Positions 1 through 7,100 of a stretch of DNA of 10,629 nt are shown here, one piece after another. Below the pieces are notes generated by a model. That model saw only the letters and a program-made list of their open reading frames with translations. It was not told where the DNA came from and did not search any database. A program made the position numbers and the translations under genes. The stretch comes from Chloroflexota bacterium. GTDB lineage: Bacteria > Chloroflexota > Limnocylindria > Limnocylindrales > CSP1-4. Where the stretch lies: assembly GCA_021785115.1 (NCBI GenBank), contig JAJYGO010000326.1:1-10629 (forward strand), written 5' to 3'. The stretch's first letter is position 1. Each line of letters starts with the position of its first letter.

Positions 1-1128
1 GCCGCCCATCAGCAGCACGTAGATGCTCATGATCCGGCCGCGCAGCGCGTCCGGGGTGCGGATCTGGAGGAGCGTGTTCGCGGTCACCGAGGCCACGACC
101 CCGGCGAACCCGGCCGCCACCATCAGCCCCAGGCTCACGACGTACGCGGAGGAGACCGCGAGCAGCACGAGCAGCGCGCCCAGCGCCAGGCCGCCGATCG
201 CCAGGAGCCGCTCGCTCGGCCGCCGGGTGCGGGCCAGGACGAGGCCGCCCACCAGCGAGCCGGCGCCCAGCGCGGACATCATGGTCCCGTAGCCGGTGAC
301 CCCGTTGTGGAGCGCCACCGCCAGCAGCGGCAGCGCGACCTGCCAGTTGAAGCCCAGCAGCCCGACCACCCCGAAGAGCAGCACCACCGGGCGCACGGTC
401 GGGGTTCCGATCGCGTACCGGATCCCCTCGGCCAGCTCGTGCACCACGCGCTGGTCGGGTCGTCGCGTTCGGACGGTGACGTGCCGCGGTCGGATCGAGG
501 CCAGCACGGCCACGGCAGGCACGTAGCTGGCGGCGTTGATGAAGAGCGCCCCGGCGATTCCCCACCAGGCCACCGTGACCCCGCCCACGGCGCCGCCGAT
601 CAGCCGCGCGAGGTTGAACTGGATGCTGTTGAGGGCCACCGCGTCGCCGACCAGCTCGGGACCGACGAGCTCCGGCACGAACGCCTGGGCGGCCGGGTTG
701 TTGAAGGCGTTGGTGAGGCCGAGGAGCAGGGCCAGGAGGGCCACCTCCCAGATCTGCACCTGGTGGGTGAACACGAGCACGCCCAGCAGGACCGCCTGCA
801 GCGCCGCGATCGTCTGGGTCGCGATCAGCATCCGCCGCCTCGGCAGGCGGTCGGCCACCACGCCGGCGAACAGGGGGAAGATCAGGAGCGGCAGGAACTG
901 GAGCATGGTCACGGTCCCGAGCATCACCGCCGAATGGGTGAGCTCGAGCACCAGCCAGCTCTGGGCGACCGCCTGCGCCCACGTGCCGATCCCGGAGACG
1001 AACTGGCTGCCCCAGTACCAGCGGAAGGCGCTCACGCGGAAGGCGGGCGGGGCGAGGCTCGCGCCCCTGCCCGACCCGGCCCCCCGGCCGCGGGGCGACC
1101 GGCCGGCCGGCGTGCGCGGGTCAGGCAT
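1..1128 (-). CDS. MFS transporter, MFS_3/EntS-like exporter (3' end outside window)
   Basis: Predicted inner-membrane drug or metabolite exporter of the major facilitator superfamily, driven by proton exchange in characterised relatives. The visible 376 residues begin MPDPRTPAG. A short Arg/Pro/Gly-rich cytoplasmic tail is followed by FRWYWGSQFVSGIGTWAQ and a series of hydrophobic segments. The loop-2-3 signature ADRLPRRR lies at residues 92-99, and NAFNNPAAQAFVPELV further on is typical of the MFS_3 group. The gene is still open at base 1, so the last transmembrane segments are missing from view. The ATG overlaps the end of the upstream MarR gene by 8 bases, and a GGGGAG Shine-Dalgarno lies about 9 bases before it, so the two are probably co-transcribed and translationally coupled. 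Substrate is unknown. Family assignment is strong; the exporter role is inferred from family and from the MarR neighbour. Confidence 0.92.
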   Translation of the reverse strand, partial: MPDPRTPAGRSPRGRGAGSGRGASLAPPAFRVSAFRWYWGSQFVSGIGTWAQAVAQSWLVLELTHSAVMLGTVTMLQFLPLLIFPLFAGVVADRLPRRRMLIATQTIAALQAVLLGVLVFTHQVQIWEVALLALLLGLTNAFNNPAAQAFVPELVGPELVGDAVALNSIQFNLARLIGGAVGGVTVAWWGIAGALFINAASYVPAVAVLASIRPRHVTVRTRRPDQRVVHELAEGIRYAIGTPTVRPVVLLFGVVGLLGFNWQVALPLLAVALHNGVTGYGTMMSALGAGSLVGGLVLARTRRPSERLLAIGGLALGALLVLLAVSSAYVVSLGLMVAAGFAGVVASVTANTLLQIRTPDALRGRIMSIYVLLMGG

Positions 1129-1618
1129 GCTGCTCGTCTCCCCGTGCAAGGCCCGCCTCGAGGCGGCCGAGCAGCTCCAGCAGGGTTCCGGCATCGGCCG
1201 GGTCGAGCAGCTCCGAGAGGTGCGCGGTCCAGGCTGCCGACCGGTCCGCGACGTCGTCCGCGACGGCCCGACCACGCGCGGTCACCGTCAGGATCCGGCG
1301 GCGCCGATCGGCGGGGTCGGAGTCGGAGTGCAGGAGCCCGGCCCGCTCCAGCTCGTCGGCGGTGCGCTTCACGTTCATGGGATCGGCCTGCAGGTGGCGA
1401 GCGAGCTCGCGAAGCCCGGTCCCGGGCCCGTCGGCCACGGACCGCAGGATCGCGGCCTGCGCACCCGTGAGGTCCAGGTCGGCGATGCGATGTTCCCATG
1501 CAGACCGCAGGTGCCGATGCGCCCGGCCCAGGCGGAAGCCGAGAGAGCCCTCGAGGCCGGGCGTGCGGCCCGCGTTGGGGGATGCGGGCTGGGCCGCCCG
1601 CGTGCCTGGATCGTTCAT
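1121..1618 (-). CDS. MarR-family transcriptional regulator
   Basis: A 165-residue winged helix-turn-helix regulator, normal in length for MarR proteins. The DNA-binding domain runs from about residue 50 (LTGAQAAILRSVADG) through the recognition helix near 78-91 (ADPMNVKRTADELERAG) to the wing at 98-112 (SDSDPADRRRRILTVT). N- and C-terminal helices would form the dimer interface. MarR proteins usually repress their own operon and release DNA on binding a small, often phenolic, ligand; here the obvious target is the overlapping MFS exporter. I chose the ATG at 1618 rather than the in-frame ATG at 1663. The longer version would place an operator-like palindrome inside the coding sequence, and its extra residues (MRGLATDRSDSYNCA) do not resemble the family. 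There is no Shine-Dalgarno before 1618; a TACAAT -10 element ends six bases before the ATG, suggesting a leaderless mRNA. Confidence 0.9.
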   Translation of the reverse strand: MNDPGTRAAQPASPNAGRTPGLEGSLGFRLGRAHRHLRSAWEHRIADLDLTGAQAAILRSVADGPGTGLRELARHLQADPMNVKRTADELERAGLLHSDSDPADRRRRILTVTARGRAVADDVADRSAAWTAHLSELLDPADAGTLLELLGRLEAGLARGDEQHA

Positions 1619-1624
1619 GGCGCA

Positions 1625-1644
1625 ATTGTAGCTATCACTACGAT
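1625..1644 (-). promoter_or_regulatory. Probable MarR operator overlapping a -10 element
   Basis: The minus strand reads ATCGTAG-N6-CTACAAT, a 20-bp palindrome with 7-bp arms and a single mismatch, the usual size and shape of a MarR operator. The right arm contains TACAAT (1630-1625), a 5/6 match to the -10 consensus, ending six bases before the regulator's ATG. A MarR dimer bound here would block RNA polymerase directly, giving autorepression of the regulator-exporter pair. No good -35 is visible 17 bases upstream (TGGCGA, 3/6). Confidence 0.72.
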
Positions 1645-1757
1645 CTGTCGCCAGCCCGCGCATGGTGGAGATTCCGCAACCTTCGCGCGCACGCGCCGTC
1701 CGGCCGGCGGTCGGTCCGTGATCGGTCCATCGCGCCCCGCGGCGGCGGGACCCGTTG

Positions 1758-1895
1758 TCAGCCCGCCCGGACGCCCGTCAGGTCGGCGGCCAGGTCCCAG
1801 AAGCGGCGCGCGAGCTCCGGATCGCGGGATGCCTTGCTCGATTCGATCGGGTGCTGCTCCCCGAAGAGCCGCCCGCCCACGCCCTCGATGACGAG
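1758..1895 (-). pseudogene. C-terminal remnant of a short-chain dehydrogenase/reductase
   Basis: This frame reads LVIEGVGGRLFGEQHPIESS, then KASRDPELARRFWDLAADLT, then GVRAG and a TGA. It matches the C-terminus of retinol-dehydrogenase-like SDR enzymes, where a final strand (EGVSGRYF-type) is followed by a variable loop and a closing helix of the form DPELARRLWEVSEELTG. Only about 45 residues are recognisable. Upstream the frame becomes Arg/Pro/Gly-rich with no family resemblance, the other two minus-strand frames do not continue the match, and the CDF stop codon lies only 120 bases away. The Rossmann nucleotide-binding half and the YxxxK catalytic residues are therefore absent. I read it as a decayed fragment rather than an active gene. 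No start codon or ribosome binding site can be assigned. Confidence 0.68.
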
Positions 1896-2015
1896 ACACG
1901 GCCCGGCACGGCCCTCCGGCGCGGGCCGGGGACGGCCGCATGACCGGGATCCTGCCCCTGGTCGACGAGGGCCTGGGCAACTCGGGACGGGAGGACCCCC
2001 GGGGGGCCGCCCCGT

Positions 2016-2909
2016 TCAGGCGTGCGCGTGCCCCTCGAGGCGGCTGCGGTCCTCGCGCTCCAGCTGGAACGTCGAGTGCTCGATGTCGAAGTCGCCCGAC
2101 AGGCAGCGGCAGAGCTCGTCGAGCACCTGGTCCGTCTGGACCTCGGGCCCGATCACGACGTGCGCACTGAGGACGTTGAGCCCGGACGTGATCGTCCAGG
2201 CGTGCAGGTCGTGCACGTCCCGCACGCCGCGTGCCCCGCGGATGTGCGCGCGGACCTCGTCGAGATCGACGTCCTTCGGCGTCGCCTCCAGCAGCACGTT
2301 CGTGGCTTCGCCGAGCAGCGAGAGCGTGCGCGGCAGGATGAGGATCCCGATGGCCACCGAGGCGAGCGCGTCGGCCGGCGTCCAGCCGGTCAGCGCGATG
2401 ACCGCCGCGGCGACGAGCACGGCCGCCGAGCCCGCCATGTCGCCGAGCACCTCGAGGTAGGCGCCGCGCAGGTTCAGGCTCTCGCGCTGGGCATCCCGCA
2501 GCAGCGCGAACGAGATGCCGTTGGCGAGCAGGCCCACGAGCGCCACCGCGAGCATCAGCCCGGATCCGACCTCGGGCGGTCGCGAGAGGCGCTGCCACGC
2601 CTCGACCAGGACGACCGCGCCGATCCCGATGAGCATGGTCGCGTTGGCGCCGGCGGCGAGCACCTCCAGGCGCAGGTAGCCGAACGTCCGCCCGCTCGTG
2701 GCCGGCCGCCCGGCGAACCAGATCGCGAGCAGCGCCATCGCCACCCCGGCCACGTCGGTGAACATGTGACCGGCGTCGGCGAGGAGCGCCAGGCTGTTGG
2801 CGGCCCACGCTCCCGCGACCTCGACCGCGAGGATGACGACGTCGAGGCACAGGACGGCGGCCAGCCGGCCCCGCCTGGCGGCTGCCGCGGAGCGCTGCGC
2901 GTGGGACAT
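2016..2909 (-). CDS. CDF-family divalent cation efflux transporter (zinc-type)
   Basis: A 297-residue cation diffusion facilitator, predicted to export Zn2+ or a similar divalent ion across the inner membrane in exchange for protons. A short tail precedes TM1 (about residues 15-36). TM2 has the transport motif ADAGHMFTD with H48 and D52. TM5 has AYLEVLGDMAGS with D157, but E153 where CzcD/ZitB-type proteins have His. The His-rich loop usual between TM4 and TM5 is missing. The cytoplasmic dimerisation domain includes VHDLHAWTITSGLNVLSAHV and ends FDIEHSTFQLERED. The ATG shares one base with the stop of the upstream ArsR gene (TGATG), implying translational coupling in a sensor-pump operon. A longer in-frame ORF reaches 3278, but it would run antiphase through the whole ArsR gene and is not credible. 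Family is certain; the exact metal is inferred from the partner regulator. Confidence 0.93.
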   Translation of the reverse strand: MSHAQRSAAAARRGRLAAVLCLDVVILAVEVAGAWAANSLALLADAGHMFTDVAGVAMALLAIWFAGRPATSGRTFGYLRLEVLAAGANATMLIGIGAVVLVEAWQRLSRPPEVGSGLMLAVALVGLLANGISFALLRDAQRESLNLRGAYLEVLGDMAGSAAVLVAAAVIALTGWTPADALASVAIGILILPRTLSLLGEATNVLLEATPKDVDLDEVRAHIRGARGVRDVHDLHAWTITSGLNVLSAHVVIGPEVQTDQVLDELCRCLSGDFDIEHSTFQLEREDRSRLEGHAHA

Positions 2910-3271
2910 CAGCGCGCCTCGGCCAGGTGGGCGAGCGCGTCGCGCAGGACGTGGCGCACGTGGTCGTCCGCGAGCGCGTAGAAGACGAGCCGGCCTTCCC
3001 GCGCACGGGTCACGATGCCGCGCTCGTGGAGATACGCGAGCTGGTGGGAGAGCGCCGAGACCGAGACGGCGAGGGCGAGCGCCAGGTCTCCGACGCACCA
3101 GCGCCGGGCCAGCGAGAGCGCCTGCAGGATCCGCACCCGGGTCGGATCGGCGAGGACCGCGAACCAGTCGCCGGCGTTGCGGGCGGCGTCGGCGCCGACC
3201 AGCCGCGGGAGGAGCGGCCGCACCTCGTCGGGGTGGAGGAACGCGACGTCTCCGGCCAACATTTGAGCCAT
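2909..3271 (-). CDS. ArsR/SmtB-family metal-sensing repressor
   Basis: A 120-residue winged-helix repressor of the ArsR/SmtB family. The helix-turn-helix covers about residues 40-92 (VLADPTRVRILQAL ... SALSHQLAYLHERGIV), with a wing at REGRLVFYAL. The C-terminal helix carries D102-x-H104-x10-H115-x2-E118. This is the exact spacing of the alpha-5 Zn(II) site of SmtB (D104, H106, H117, E120), so zinc or a related ion is the likely inducer. C59 and D62 (WCVGDLA) keep part of the SmtB alpha-3N site, but there is no N-terminal Cys to complete it. It should repress itself and the overlapping CDF pump until metal binds. The first ATG (3271) lies inside the operator palindrome. A second in-frame ATG at 3262 would remove only three residues. 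Neither has a Shine-Dalgarno, so a leaderless message from 3271 fits best. Confidence 0.9.
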   Translation of the reverse strand: MAQMLAGDVAFLHPDEVRPLLPRLVGADAARNAGDWFAVLADPTRVRILQALSLARRWCVGDLALALAVSVSALSHQLAYLHERGIVTRAREGRLVFYALADDHVRHVLRDALAHLAEAR

Positions 3272-3279
3272 TGCTCAAA
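3262..3279 (-). promoter_or_regulatory. Probable ArsR/SmtB operator spanning the sensor's start codon
   Basis: A perfect inverted repeat, TTTGAGC-N4-GCTCAAA, resembles the TGAGCA/TGCTCA-type half-sites of SmtB-family operators. It contains the ATG of the ArsR gene (3271-3269) and touches the extended -10 element just upstream, so a bound dimer would sit on the transcription start point. Metal binding would free the site and switch on the sensor and CDF pump together. Confidence 0.78.
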
Positions 3280-3287
3280 CGATACCA
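3279..3287 (-). promoter_or_regulatory. Extended -10 element of the ArsR-CDF operon
   Basis: The minus strand reads TGG-TATCGT: a TGN extension followed by TATCGT (4/6 to consensus and matching the TAnnnT pattern common before leaderless genes). It ends seven bases before the A of the ArsR ATG at 3271, so transcription would begin at or next to the start codon. No convincing -35 box is seen, which an extended -10 can tolerate. Confidence 0.55.
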
Positions 3288-3420
3288 CGCGAACCGGACA
3301 CGGGTCCGGGTGGCACGAGCCCGGCTCCGTCCGGGCCGGGCCGGCGCGCGCGATGGTTTCCGACGGCGACCCGCTCGATTTTCAGGACTCGTTCAGGGGC
3401 GGCGGCGACATTGGACGCAC

Positions 3421-3458
3421 CGTCGGGGTGCGGGTGCGCAGGAACGCGCACCCCGACG
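3421..3458. repeat. 12-bp perfect inverted repeat in a divergent intergenic gap
   Basis: The gap 3285-3655 has no credible gene. It holds CGTCGGGGTGCG (3421-3432) and its exact complement (3447-3458) around a 14-base loop. The loop and right arm can form a competing smaller stem, GGTGCGC (3433-3439) with GCGCACC (3446-3452). Both flanking genes are transcribed away from here, so a terminator is not expected. No T-run follows on either strand. It could be a regulator site, a leader hairpin for the plus-strand gene, or a small RNA; the sequence does not decide. Apart from this repeat, the ArsR promoter and the ribosome binding site at 3647-3652, I see nothing in the gap. Confidence 0.6.
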
Positions 3459-3655
3459 CGCTCCTCCTCTTCGGACAGACGGCGCCGGCTCCCCCGCTCG
3501 GGCGGAACCCGGCGTCGTCCCCTCCGTCTCCTCCAGCCACGGCGTGTGCTCCGAACGACGCACGGGGCGTACCCGTCCATCCCATGCCCGGCCCGTACCA
3601 GTGGGGGGATGGAACACCGCCGGGCGATCCCGGAGACTGAGGGCCTGGAGGGACG

Positions 3656-4165
3656 ATGCAGATCCGGTTCGCGGCCTACGCGGGGGACTGCCGGATTTCG
3701 GGGACGCTCGACCATGCCACGAACCGGCTGGCCGACGTGCTCGATGCCGGCGCGCCCGTCATCCTGCGCCGGGCCGTGCTCGAGCGCCTCGACGACGGGC
3801 GCCGGATGACCGCCGAGCGGCTGGAGCTCGCGCCCGACGACCTCTACGCCGTGGAAGCCGGGCGGAACCTCGGGCGTCGCACGGGCCTTCCCCTGCCGCG
3901 CATGATCCGCCGTGCGGTCCACCTCCAGCTCGGCCCGTACGGCGTCACCGGCGAGGTGCACGGCCGCATCCGCGCTTCCCTCTCCGGGCGGCACCGCGTG
4001 CTGGCGCTGTCAGGCGCCGCGATCGCCTACGTCCGCGACGGCCAGCTCGAGATGCACGAGGTCGAGGGTCTGCTGGTGAACCTCGCCCTGGCCGACTGGC
4101 TCGTGGCACCCGGCCGGACCGCGGCCTACTTCCCGGACGTCCGCACGAGCCCCGTGCCCGCCTGA
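3656..4165 (+). CDS. Hypothetical protein, possible tandem beta-domain duplication
   Basis: A 169-residue protein that I do not recognise with confidence. The start is well supported by GGAGGG at 3647-3652, three bases before the ATG. There is no signal peptide, membrane segment or obvious catalytic motif, so it is probably a soluble cytoplasmic protein. The sequence appears to fall into two similar halves joined by a basic linker (about 70-88). The first is FAAYAGDCRISGTLD with NRLADVLD and AERLELAPDDLYAVE. The second is LGPYGVTGEVHGRIRASLSG with AIAYVRDGQLEMHEVEGLLV. Each reads as short beta strands with an x-x-G turn near the start and an E/V-rich closing strand. Composition and codon use match the neighbours. 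Its last 40 bases overlap the tail of dnaE on the opposite strand. It sits alone, divergent from the metal-efflux operon, which may or may not be meaningful. Confidence 0.78.
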   Translation: MQIRFAAYAGDCRISGTLDHATNRLADVLDAGAPVILRRAVLERLDDGRRMTAERLELAPDDLYAVEAGRNLGRRTGLPLPRMIRRAVHLQLGPYGVTGEVHGRIRASLSGRHRVLALSGAAIAYVRDGQLEMHEVEGLLVNLALADWLVAPGRTAAYFPDVRTSPVPA

Positions 4166-7100
4166 TCCTCGGCCATGAGGTCCGCCGTCACGAGGCCTCC
4201 GAAGCGACGCTCCAGGGCCGCCAGCAGCTCCGCGTCGTACGCGACCCGCAGCCGGAGCTCCATGGGCTGGGTCCGCCCGTCGCCGAGCGGCACGTCCAGC
4301 ACGACCGCGGTCTGTCCCGGACGGCCGCGCAGGATCTCGCGCACCGCCCCGAAGGCCTCGCCCAGCGCGTCGCCGGCCAGCGACCCGAACCGCAGGTGCA
4401 GGCTCCCGCCGGATGCTTCGAGGGGACGCGTGGGTGCGGCCGCCTGGCGCGCGACCGCTCGCGCCGCCTCGGCGGGGAGGGGCGGCTCGTCTTCCAGGTC
4501 TCCCGGCTCGCCGGGCCCCGAGGGCCAGGGGGCCGCCTCGTCCCCCGACGGCGGCGGGACGGCGGGAACCGTCGCCGGCCTGCGGGGCTCGCCGACGACC
4601 CGCCCGGGCCCCGTCGTCCCGGCTGCGGGGCCGGCAGCGCCGGCGGCTCCGCGCGGGCCCGCCGAGGCGCCCGCCGCCGGGACATCCACGGCGATCTCGC
4701 CGAGGACCCCGCCCCCGCGCAGCGGCGAGACGCGGGGGATGACGCGACGCACCGTCGGCACGGACGCCGTGCCCGGCGCCGACCCGCCGCCGGGTGCCGC
4801 CTCGCCGTTGCCGGGCCGCCCGTACCCGCCGCCGGTGCGTCCGTACCCGTTGCCGTTCGCCCCGTGCCCGCTGCCTGGTCCCGCGTGGCCGTTCGCCGGT
4901 GCGGGCTCGCGCCCCCAGCGACCGCCGTCGCGCCCGCCGCGGCGACCGCGCTCGCCGGCCTGGACCTGGCGCTCGAACGCCTCCGGGCCCATGGCCGTCG
5001 CGTCCTCCCACGTCCAGACCGCGTCGGCCAGGATCACCGACCCGTCGCCCTTGTGGTCGACCCGCCCGGCAACCAGCAGAATGGCGTCCTCCTGCCAGAC
5101 CTCGCCGGTCGCCTCGAACGTCTTCGGGAAGACGATCACCTCGATCGTCCCCTGCAGATCCTCGAGCGTCGCGACGCCCATCGTCGCCTTGGCCTTCGTG
5201 ATGACGCGCCGCATCCCCGTCACGACGCCGCCGATCACGACGCGCTGCTGGTCCATCTCCTCGCCGAGGTCGCCGCTGTACGCGCCGACGTAGCGGTCGA
5301 GCTGCTGCGCCAGCGCGGCGAGCGGGTGATCGGACAGGTAGAGGCCGATCAGCTCCTTCTCCCAGCGCAGCCGTTCGCGCGGGGGAGCCTCGGTCACCGG
5401 GGGGAGCGGCTTCTCGAGCGCCTCCGGCTCGGCCTCGCCGCCGAAGAGCGACGTCTGGCCCGAGGACCGGTCGCGCTGCTCCGCCTGCGCGGCCGCCATC
5501 GCGTCGTCGAGGCCCATGAGCAGCTGCGCCGGGTGCCCGAACCTGCCGAGCGCACCGACCTTGATGAGCGACTCGATCACGCGCTTGTTGACGAGCCGCA
5601 TGTCCACGCGCCGGCAGAGGTCGGTGAGGGAACGGAAGTCCCCGTCGGCCTCGCGAGCGGCGATGATCGACTCGATCGCGCCCTGCCCGACGTTCTTGAC
5701 GGCCAGCAGGCCGAACCGGATCGCGTCGCCCTCGACGGTGAAGTCGAGGTGGCTGCGGTGCACGTCCGGCGGCCGGACCTCGATCCCCAGCCGGCGGCAC
5801 TCGGCAACGGCGGCGGCGACCTTGTCGGTGTTGTCTCGGAACGCCGTCAGCACGCTCGCCATGTACTCGACGGTGTAGTTGGCCTTGAGGTAGGCGGTCT
5901 GGTACGCGACGAGCCCGTACGTCGTCGCGTGGGCCTTGTTGAAGCCGTACCGCGCGAACGGCTGGAAGGCGGCGAAGACGGCGTCGATGACGTCGCGCTT
6001 CACGCCGCGCTCGGCCGCCTGCGGCACGAACTTCGCCATCATCTCCTGGAGGACCTTGTCCTTCTTCTTGCGGATGGCGTAGCCCAGCGTGTCCGCCTCG
6101 GGCCCCGTGAAGCCGGCGAGCGCCTTCGCGGCGGCCATGATGTCTTCCTGGTAGACGAAGATCCCATACGTCTTGGAGAGGTACGGCTCGAGCAGCGGGT
6201 GGAGGTAGCTGATCGGCTCCTCGCCGTGCTTGCGCCGGATATAGGCCGGGATGTTGTCCATGGGGCCGGGGCGATACAGCGCCACCATCGCCGCGATGTC
6301 GTGGATCGAGGTGGGGCGCAGCTCGCGGATGTAGCGGCGCATGCCCGCGGACTCCAGCTGGAACACGCCGGTCGTCTCGCCCGACGCGAGCAGCTCGAAC
6401 GTCTTCGGGTCGTCGAGCGGGATCTGCTCGAGGTTGATGCGGATCCCGCGCGTCGCCTCGATGGTGTCGACCGCGCTGCGCAGGATCGTCAGGTTCGAGA
6501 GCCCCAGGAAGTCGAACTTCAGCAGTCCCAGCGCGTCGACGCCGTGCATCTCGTACTGCGTGACGAGCGCCTCGGAGTTCGTCGCCTTCTGCAGCGGCAT
6601 GATCTCCGTCAGCGGCTCGCGGCTGATGACGACGCCGGCGGCGTGCGTGGAGGCGTTGCGCGAGACGCCCTCGACCTGCTTCGCGAGCTCGACCAGCTTG
6701 TGGACCTGCGGGTCACCGTCGTACATCGAGCGCAGCTCGGGCGACTGCTCGATCGCCTCCTCGAGCTTGATCCCGAGCTGGTTGGGTACCGCCTTCGCGA
6801 TGCGGTCGACCTCGCCGTACGACATGCCGAGCACCCGACCCACGTCACGCAGGGCCGCCCGCGCGAGCATCGTGCCGAAGGTGATGATCTGGGCCACGTG
6901 GTCCGCGCCGTACTTGTGGGTGACGTAGTTGATGACCTCGTCCCGGCGCGCGTCCTCGAAGTCGATGTCGATGTCCGGCATCGTCACCCGGTCCGGGTTC
7001 AGGAACCGCTCGAACGGCAGGTCGTACTGGATGGGATCGACCGGCGTGATGCCGAGCGTGTGCGTGACGATCGACCCGGGGGCGCTGCCTCGGCACGTGA

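Noticed and set aside
1619..1663. N-terminal extension of the MarR protein to the ATG at 1663
   Set aside because: It would translate through the palindrome and -10 element, and its 15 residues are unlike MarR N-termini.
307..1891. Long plus-strand open frames (387 and 451 residues) at the left end
   Set aside because: Antisense to the MFS and MarR genes, whose minus-strand products match known families; the plus-strand products are low-complexity His/Gln/Arg/Pro.
1993..2008. GGACCCCC-GGGGGGCC as a terminator after the CDF gene
   Set aside because: Mismatch in the stem, no separate loop and no T-tract; simple G/C runs are common at this base composition.
2910..3278. N-terminal extension of the CDF protein
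   Set aside because: It lies in a different frame over the whole ArsR gene; the CDF family starts at the Met encoded at 2909.
3576..3613. Inverted repeat TCCATCCC ... GGGATGGA upstream of the hypothetical gene
   Set aside because: Only 8 bp with a 22-base loop in GC-rich sequence; chance is a sufficient explanation.
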